The notes under the pieces were generated by a model, which made no database searches, was not told the DNA's origin, and saw only the letters and a list, made by a program, of their open reading frames with translations. Below are positions 58,735 to 64,000 of a stretch of DNA of 64,000 nt, piece by piece (within the stretch, counting starts at the first letter, position 1; each line of letters starts with the position of its first letter). Made by a program: the position numbers and the translations under genes. The stretch comes from Kangiella sediminilitoris (GTDB lineage Bacteria > Pseudomonadota > Gammaproteobacteria > Enterobacterales > Kangiellaceae): positions 1,392,501 through 1,456,500 of the forward strand of contig NZ_CP012418.1 in the NCBI RefSeq assembly GCF_001708405.1, in the 5' to 3' direction.

Positions 58735-60347
58735 TAATGTAACTCCTCAGGTATGTGCAGAATTCGGTTATTATCTAGGAATAACTCTCTCTGTACCCGC
58801 TTAGACTTCAATAATGAATCATCAGAAATATAGGGCTTGGCTGAGCGAGGTTGCGCAACTTTATTTGAGACAGTTGCTGGACATGCTCCGTTTGCTTGAT
58901 ATTCCAAAGCTGCAGCTAACATTGCCTCATCAGGATCTCCCAGCAAATGACCAAAGTCGTCAGCCACAACACAACCCTGAACGAAGTCTAGACCATTATC
59001 GCTTGATGAAGGAACAAAGCCATCGGCATACTGCCCAAAACCTTTGTCATTCTCTCCGCGGAACTGGATGGTGAAGTACGTAGTGCCACAGTTATCAGTT
59101 GGATAGAATCCGTATGGCTTACCACATGTAGTATCACCTATGAGGATTACTTCCACATCAATACCACGTAGGCCATTAATAAAAGCTTCACTAGCAGAAC
59201 AGGTGCCACCAGTTGATAGGACAAAAACTCTGTTCAAATTAAGCGTTGGCAGAGTCCCTCCAGGTGCTGTCGCCTCACTCGATGTAGAAGAGTAAAATGG
59301 AGTGGGCTCAAGAGTTTCACCTGTCACCGGATTAACATTAGGATGCTGATCATTCCAAACAGTTTCTTCATAAACACGGCCACTTGTCTTAGCGCTACCT
59401 GCCACCATGTATGCCATTTGACTGGAAATAAAAAGATAACCGCCGCCATTGTACCTCAGGTCGACAACCAGATCCTGAATACCTTGGTTCGAAAAATCGA
59501 CGAATGCATCGATAAGATCCTGTTCTGCAATTCGAGTACCAAATGTATTGAATTGCATATACCCTACGTCGCCAGTTGCAGTATTAAATACAGTTTCATT
59601 CTGTACAGGGTCAACGGTAACTGTGGTAGAGGTGATATTGATGGTGCGAGTTGTTGAACTGCCCAGGTCTCGTACTACAAACTCGTGCGTTTCTCCATCC
59701 GAAGCCGGGAAAAGTCCTGCATTCAAAGTGTCAGTGTCAGAACCATTAACCACATCTACCCCGTCGATTTCCAAAATTTCCGCACCCCGAGTTAGCCCAG
59801 CATTGGTTGCGGGTGAATTAGGCTCAGTGTAAGCCACTAAAACTTTTCTTGGAGGGGCGGGGTTAATTAAAAAGAATCGAGCACCGTAACCTGATGAAGC
59901 GCCAGTTGAGGCACGCTGCTGGTACTCACTAGTATCTTGATAGAAATGGAAGTTATCCTTATTTGCACCTGAACTTGTTGTTTCAAAGGTTTTTAATTCT
60001 TCAAAATATGTGGTTGGTAGCGCAAAATTTGCTGGATTTTGATCTTGAATTTCATCGTACCAAAGGTAGGTATTGTTACTCCAAGATCGCAACCAGTGAT
60101 TTTCATACAAATAGCTACCTTGCTCATCCGGCCATGGGTTACCATCAATATCGGTACCGGTTCGAGGGTTTTCGCAACGATTGACGAAGTTGCTTTCATC
60201 CTCAAAAACACCGGCGGTCCAAGTTGGCGCTTCACTTATTGGATCAGGGTCAGTCGTGCCACCGTCACTTCCCCCACCGCAGGACGAAACAAGTAAAACT
60301 GCAAGGCAAGCTGTTGATAATTTAATACTTTTTGATATTTTAGTCAT
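58734..60347 (-). CDS. S41 family peptidase lipoprotein
   Basis: This is a C-terminal-processing-type serine protease of 537 residues. A lipoprotein signal peptide ends in VSSC (Cys23), followed by a glycine/serine/aspartate-rich linker. The PDZ-like region is near residues 165-240 (AYTEPNSPATNAGLTRGAEI, LEIDGVDVVNGS). In the tail-specific protease domain the catalytic serine lies in STGGTCSASEAFINGLRG and the lysine in DTTCGKPYGFYPTD. It probably cleaves periplasmic or outer-membrane substrates. The start at 60347 has AGGAAA upstream. It heads a two-gene unit with a small lipoprotein, inserted between recR and htpG. Confidence 0.86.
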   Translation of the reverse strand: MTKISKSIKLSTACLAVLLVSSCGGGSDGGTTDPDPISEAPTWTAGVFEDESNFVNRCENPRTGTDIDGNPWPDEQGSYLYENHWLRSWSNNTYLWYDEIQDQNPANFALPTTYFEELKTFETTSSGANKDNFHFYQDTSEYQQRASTGASSGYGARFFLINPAPPRKVLVAYTEPNSPATNAGLTRGAEILEIDGVDVVNGSDTDTLNAGLFPASDGETHEFVVRDLGSSTTRTINITSTTVTVDPVQNETVFNTATGDVGYMQFNTFGTRIAEQDLIDAFVDFSNQGIQDLVVDLRYNGGGYLFISSQMAYMVAGSAKTSGRVYEETVWNDQHPNVNPVTGETLEPTPFYSSTSSEATAPGGTLPTLNLNRVFVLSTGGTCSASEAFINGLRGIDVEVILIGDTTCGKPYGFYPTDNCGTTYFTIQFRGENDKGFGQYADGFVPSSSDNGLDFVQGCVVADDFGHLLGDPDEAMLAAALEYQANGACPATVSNKVAQPRSAKPYISDDSLLKSKRVQRELFLDNNRILHIPEELH

Positions 60348-60476
60348 GATATTTCCTGTGCGCAAAACATATACCTACTAGAGTATACACCAAGCAACAA
60401 AGCCAGGTAAAAAGTATCAATTTGTATCAATAACAAAGGGTTATGTAAAATGCGAGAATTGAGTGTCAGGGAGTCA

Positions 60477-61076
60477 TTATGATGAATACGGTTGCCGGCC
60501 TGAAAATGAGTGCATTAGAGTTCCGCCGTCAATATACTCAAGCTCACCACCAATAGGCACCCCTGAAGCTATTCGAGATAACGCAATGCCGGTACCTTTA
60601 AGCATTTCGGCAATAAAGTGAGCAGTGGCCTCACCCTCGACCGTAGAGTTTGTAGCCAGAATTACCTCGCCCGGCTTTTCTGAGTTAATAAGCTCCTTGA
60701 GTTGATCCAGGCCAATGTCTTCAGGACCTACGCCATCAAGTGGTGACAAATGCCCCATCAAAACAAAGTAAGTCCCCTGAAAACCTCCTGTAGCCTCGAT
60801 AGCCATAACATCAGCAGGGCTTTCTACAATACAAAGAAGGCTTTTATCACGTCGTTCGGATTTACAGATCCCACATAGCTCAGACTCCGTAAAATCTCGA
60901 CAGCGCTTACAGTGCTCCACGCCACTCATAGCAGCCTCTAATGCAGTGGCGAGTTGAATACCGCCATCTCGATTTCGCTCCAATAGATAATAGGCCATAC
61001 GCTGAGCAGATTTAGGCCCTACCCCGGGCAAACAGGTAAAAGCATCAACTAACTTTTTTATCAATGGAGACTGCAT
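60477..61076 (-). CDS. recR: Recombination protein RecR
   Basis: RecR works with RecO and RecF to load RecA at gaps. The 199-residue protein has the helix-hairpin-helix [17 protein letters not shown], the C4 zinc finger [16 protein letters not shown], and a Toprim domain with [18 protein letters not shown] and [19 protein letters not shown]. It follows ybaB in the dnaX-ybaB-recR order of gammaproteobacteria, but here the gap to ybaB is 152 bases and contains an imperfect hairpin. Confidence 0.96.
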   Translation of the reverse strand: MQSPLIKKLVDAFTCLPGVGPKSAQRMAYYLLERNRDGGIQLATALEAAMSGVEHCKRCRDFTESELCGICKSERRDKSLLCIVESPADVMAIEATGGFQGTYFVLMGHLSPLDGVGPEDIGLDQLKELINSEKPGEVILATNSTVEGEATAHFIAEMLKGTGIALSRIASGVPIGGELEYIDGGTLMHSFSGRQPYSS

Positions 61077-61145
61077 ATTAGGTTCTGGGCTCTTTGAATA
61101 ACTATTATGGTTTATTTTAAGGTTTGATATCTCTGAGAGAGAGGC

Positions 61146-61201
61146 AGTGCTGCGCTAGAAATCGGTGATGTACAAATGTACAGGGATTCGAGCACAGCAC
61201 T
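61146..61201. repeat. Imperfect 56-base palindrome between ybaB and recR
   Basis: The outer arms AGTGCTG (61146-61152) and CAGCACT (61195-61201) are perfect, as is GCT/AGC inside them. The centre holds two copies of the self-complementary TGTACA separated by AA (61169-61182). The whole folds into one long imperfect hairpin. It could be a dispersed repeat of REP or MITE type, or an mRNA stability element; no second copy was noticed in the window. Confidence 0.5.
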
Positions 61202-61228
61202 AACAATACCCACGTTCAAAGTGATTCC

Positions 61229-61558
61229 TTAAAAGGGTAAATTCATACCAGGAGGAAGATTTAACCCCTCGGTCGCACCTTCCATTTTCTCTTTGGTTGT
61301 CTCTTCAACTTTTCTCACTGCAGCATTGGTAGCTGCTGCAATTAAATCTTCAAGAAACTCTTTGTCCTCATCCAGGACGCTTGGGTCAATAGTGACACTT
61401 TTAACGTCGTGGCGGCCAGTCATAACAACTTTAACCATACCACCACCAGCTTCACCAGTGACTTCCATATTCGCAATCTCTTCTTGAGCTTGCTTCATTT
61501 TTTCCTGCATTTGCTGGGCTTGCTTCATCATATTGCCCAAACCGCCTTTACCAAACAT
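61229..61558 (-). CDS. ybaB: Nucleoid-associated protein YbaB/EbfC
   Basis: YbaB/EbfC is a small DNA-binding protein that coats the nucleoid; its gene nearly always lies between dnaX and recR. The 109-residue product has the family features: a Gly-rich N-terminus ([20 protein letters not shown]) leading into a long helix, then [20 protein letters not shown] and [10 protein letters not shown] at the C-terminus. The start at 61558 has GAGGT upstream; 15 further upstream codons are open but unlikely to be used. Confidence 0.95.
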   Translation of the reverse strand: MFGKGGLGNMMKQAQQMQEKMKQAQEEIANMEVTGEAGGGMVKVVMTGRHDVKSVTIDPSVLDEDKEFLEDLIAAATNAAVRKVEETTKEKMEGATEGLNLPPGMNLPF

Positions 61559-61616
61559 TTTATACCTCAACTTGTATATAATACTGTTTACTACCGGAGC
61601 CAATGATTAATCGACT

Positions 61617-63821
61617 TTAGTTTTCTAAATAAGTTACTGACTGACTGTCTATTTTAGCACCAAATCGTTGCTGTAACTGCTTACTGAATGGGTGCTGATT
61701 CAAGTCTTCACAAGCCTTTTGCAATCTTAGCTTTGCCTGGTGCTGCCAGATTTCTGCTGGTGTCATTATAGACGGAGCTTTCAGCTGCCAGTCGATTGAA
61801 ATACTTCTACCAACGAAACTGTCAAGAGACTGCTTTATTGCATCTTTGGCGCTAGCCGTTAAGAGAATCTCCTGTTCCAGATTAATTTCCAAGACAAGCT
61901 CTTTATCAGAATTCCAAATGGCACAGCTTGATTGTGCTATTTGGTGGTAAGTACCTTCTAATTCAAGTCTTTTGACCATATTTGCCCATTCTAAAGCCTC
62001 TTCCGGGGCATCCAAAGCATCAACTCGTTCCAGCTCGTTATTATCAGGCACTACTTCAGCATGTTGCTGAGTCTTAACAGATTTATCTACCGTATCAGTG
62101 TGAGTGTCTTTGGCCTGCATTAACCGTTCAATATCGGTGTCATAAGCAGGCTCCTGATCTGAAGTGTCTGTATCTTTTTGATTGTCGCCGAAGTGCTCTT
62201 CGACTAGTACGGAAGCTCCTTCAGAGCCCTGTTTAACCGAAGGCTGCTCAGGCACAGCTTCAGAGGTTTGGCCTAAGTTTAGACCTAGAGCGGTATGAAG
62301 GCTTGCTAATGCCTCAGAGTCGTCTTCAGACTGCTTATTCTTTTCATCCCGAGGATGTTTTTCAGCTGGCGGCTGTTGATATTCTGGTTGCTGCTTTGTA
62401 GCTGAATCAAAAGAGTGGCTGACATCTTGCTCCCTGTCTTCCTCTTCCTGTTGAAAAAACTGTTCATAGCCAGCAAACTCATCAGAAATACCTTCATCAC
62501 TATCACCTTTTTTATCAGTGCCAGGGCTTGTCTTTGAGGTGTTTCGGAAAGCTTCTTCTTCAGATTCAAGGTTTGACGATGCAGTACCCTCAGGGAGGGC
62601 GTCATTTATTTGCGTTGCTGACTGCAGCTCTTGACTGGCTTGCCTGGACTGTTCTTTAGGAGTACCGCCCACATCAGAAGATTTGGACTTATCAGCCGAA
62701 TCAGACCTTATGCTAACTTTTTTTTTTGCTTGAGCCTGACCAGAATCCAACTGGAAAGCCAGCATTCTAAGTAAAGCCATTTCGAGTCCCTGCTTAGGAG
62801 TCGGCGCCCACTCAAGATCTCGTCTTGCGTGAAGGCCTAGCTGATAGTACATCTGCAAATCAGCTGACTCAAAAGCTTCTGCAAATTCAGGGACATAGGT
62901 TGCTGCACTATCCGTTACTACTTGTGTTGCCTGATAAACAGCTATTTGATGCAACCGGGTTAAAAGTTCTTTCAGGGCATCCGCAAAGTCAACAGGATAA
63001 TGACTCATATCATCAATCGCCTTAATCGCCATCACACTATCGCGGTTAGCCAGGGCTTCTAGTAGACGGACCATAAATTTATGATCAATGGTACCAAGCA
63101 TGGTTCGAATATCTTCTTCCAGAACTTTACCCTGCCCATAAGCAATGGCCTGGTCTAAGAGACTGAGAGCATCCCGCATACTGCCTTCAGCAGACTGCGC
63201 AATTAAATGCAAAGAGGAGGTTTCGAACTCAATTGATTCCTGCTCAAGGATATACTGTAGGTGGCTAGCAATAGTTTCTTCTTCCATGTGTTTAAGATGG
63301 AACTGTAAACAGCGCGACAAGACAGTCACTGGTAGCTTCTGAGGATCGGTAGTAGCCAACAGGAAAATTACATGCTCAGGTGGCTCCTCCAATGTCTTCA
63401 ACAAGGCATTAAAGGAGCTGTTGGATAGCATATGAACTTCGTCAATCAAATAGACTTTATAACGACCACGGGTTGGTCGATATTGGACGTTTTCCAGTAG
63501 CTCCCGCGTATCATCTACTTTCGTTCTAGATGCGGCATCAACCTCAATCAGGTCAACAAAACGTCCCTCATCAATTTCACAACAACTGCCACACTCACCA
63601 CACGGGGTTGCAGTCACCCCATTCGTTTCACAATTAAGACATTTTGAAAGAATACGAGCAATAGTGGTTTTACCAACCCCCCGGGTTCCTGTAAATAAAT
63701 ACGCATGATGAAGACGACCGCTTTCAATAGCATTCACTAAAGCGCGGCTGACGTGTTCCTGTCCGCGTAATTCCTGGAAATTTTTAGGGCGCCATTTACG
63801 GGCGAGCACTTGGTAGCTCAT
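61617..63821 (-). CDS. dnaX: DNA polymerase III tau/gamma subunit DnaX
   Basis: DnaX is the AAA+ clamp-loader subunit; full-length tau also tethers polymerase and helicase. The 734-residue product has Walker A GTRGVGKTTIARILSKCL, the zinc module CLNCETNG...CGECGSCC, Walker B LIDEVHMLSNSSF and sensor SRCLQFHL, with domain III ending near residue 365. After that comes a long acidic, repeat-poor linker (residues 370-600) and a C-terminal domain V. A run of ten A lies at codons 365-368, just after domain III; slippage by one base either way meets a stop within a few codons, so a gamma-like product is likely. The start at 63821 (MSYQVLARKWRPKNF) is canonical. Confidence 0.95.
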   Translation of the reverse strand: MSYQVLARKWRPKNFQELRGQEHVSRALVNAIESGRLHHAYLFTGTRGVGKTTIARILSKCLNCETNGVTATPCGECGSCCEIDEGRFVDLIEVDAASRTKVDDTRELLENVQYRPTRGRYKVYLIDEVHMLSNSSFNALLKTLEEPPEHVIFLLATTDPQKLPVTVLSRCLQFHLKHMEEETIASHLQYILEQESIEFETSSLHLIAQSAEGSMRDALSLLDQAIAYGQGKVLEEDIRTMLGTIDHKFMVRLLEALANRDSVMAIKAIDDMSHYPVDFADALKELLTRLHQIAVYQATQVVTDSAATYVPEFAEAFESADLQMYYQLGLHARRDLEWAPTPKQGLEMALLRMLAFQLDSGQAQAKKKVSIRSDSADKSKSSDVGGTPKEQSRQASQELQSATQINDALPEGTASSNLESEEEAFRNTSKTSPGTDKKGDSDEGISDEFAGYEQFFQQEEEDREQDVSHSFDSATKQQPEYQQPPAEKHPRDEKNKQSEDDSEALASLHTALGLNLGQTSEAVPEQPSVKQGSEGASVLVEEHFGDNQKDTDTSDQEPAYDTDIERLMQAKDTHTDTVDKSVKTQQHAEVVPDNNELERVDALDAPEEALEWANMVKRLELEGTYHQIAQSSCAIWNSDKELVLEINLEQEILLTASAKDAIKQSLDSFVGRSISIDWQLKAPSIMTPAEIWQHQAKLRLQKACEDLNQHPFSKQLQQRFGAKIDSQSVTYLEN
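62718..62727 (-). promoter_or_regulatory. Ten-A slippage tract in dnaX
   Basis: On the coding strand GC is followed by ten A and then GTTAGC. Slippage of -1 gives AGT TAG (a serine, then stop), so the shortened protein would end at residue 369. Slippage of +1 gives TTA GCA TAA, also a stop. The site is directly after clamp-loader domain III. In E. coli gamma arises by ribosomal frameshifting at A AAA AAG, and in Thermus by transcriptional slippage on a run of nine A. Confidence 0.7.
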
Positions 63822-63884
63822 AAAATAATCAAATATAGAAATGCTTATCGTTTTAGTGCAGAAACCATAGCATACTTTGCGCAA

Positions 63885-64000
63885 TTGGAAAATCTATTTG
63901 TCCTGCTCACTTCTTTACTGGCAAGAACTTTAAGTAAATAAATCAATAAGATATAACTTAACCCAAGCCTCTCCGCGGCTACCTTGTGCCAACCTTCAAA
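63885..64000 (-). other. Unassigned 116-base window edge upstream of dnaX
   Basis: The last 45 bases (63956-64000) are more GC-rich than the rest and can form a short hairpin (AGCC / GGCT). On the minus strand a frame is open from the edge to a TAA near 63846. In some gammaproteobacteria the 4.5S RNA gene (ffs) lies just upstream of dnaX, and the GC-rich edge could be the 3' end of such an RNA. The conserved GGAAGGAAGCAG core lies outside the window if so, and no call is made. Confidence 0.25.

Overview
This window is a chromosomal segment from a free-living gammaproteobacterium of moderate G+C. No plasmid, phage, IS, CRISPR or tRNA signature was seen. Core blocks match gammaproteobacterial order: dnaX-ybaB-recR ... 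htpG ... adk-hemH, queA-tgt-yajC-secD-secF, rluD-pgeF-clpB opposite bamD, and pilS-pilR. Together with a complete liu (leucine/isovalerate) operon, an S46 dipeptidyl-peptidase and no visible sugar catabolism, this suggests a marine, protein- and amino-acid-consuming bacterium of the Kangiella type. That placement is inferred from gene content and order only.

Layout. 1-2.2 kb: a DUF3579 gene cut by the window edge, a DUF4124 secreted protein, and nnrS behind a probable NsrR operator. 2.2-7.4 kb (minus): rluD-pgeF-acyltransferase-clpB, with a sigma-32-type promoter just upstream of clpB. 7.4-10.2 kb: bamD (plus) converges on nadE-glnB (minus). 10.4-13.9 kb (plus): the type IV pilus genes pilS, pilR and a fimT/gspH pseudopilin; the PilR AAA+ domain has lost its catalytic motifs. 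14.0-24.5 kb: ppnN (plus), then a minus block with an MscS channel and CAP-domain protein, secDF-yajC-tgt-queA, a Sel1/TonB-C protein and rmf.

24.9-36.1 kb (plus): liuR, isovaleryl-CoA dehydrogenase, thiolase, a second acyl-CoA dehydrogenase, both methylcrotonyl-CoA carboxylase subunits, methylglutaconyl-CoA hydratase, HMG-CoA lyase and both subunits of a 3-oxoacid CoA-transferase. Together these can take isovaleryl-CoA to acetyl-CoA; the segment ends in a strong terminator. 36.2-41.5 kb (plus): a DPP7-like peptidase and a periplasmic-sensor GGDEF/EAL protein. 41.5-44.1 kb (minus): acnB. 44.4-49.7 kb (plus): a small periplasmic protein, purB, roxA, a MATE transporter and queH.

49.7-64 kb (mostly minus): an Slp lipoprotein, tsaB, a YoaA-type helicase, hemH, adk, a VanZ-like protein, htpG (with its own sigma-32-type promoter), a small lipoprotein and an S41 protease, recR, ybaB and dnaX. 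One secreted six-cysteine protein in this stretch lies on the plus strand.

Most of the window is ordinary core genome. The observations most worth a second look are the catalytically degenerate PilR, a ten-A slippage tract in dnaX placed to make a gamma-type clamp-loader subunit, an orphan terminator with palindromes between rmf and liuR that may mark an unannotated small RNA, a ribosome-binding site embedded in a terminator-like hairpin before the vanZ-like gene, and leader or operator structures at clpB and nnrS.
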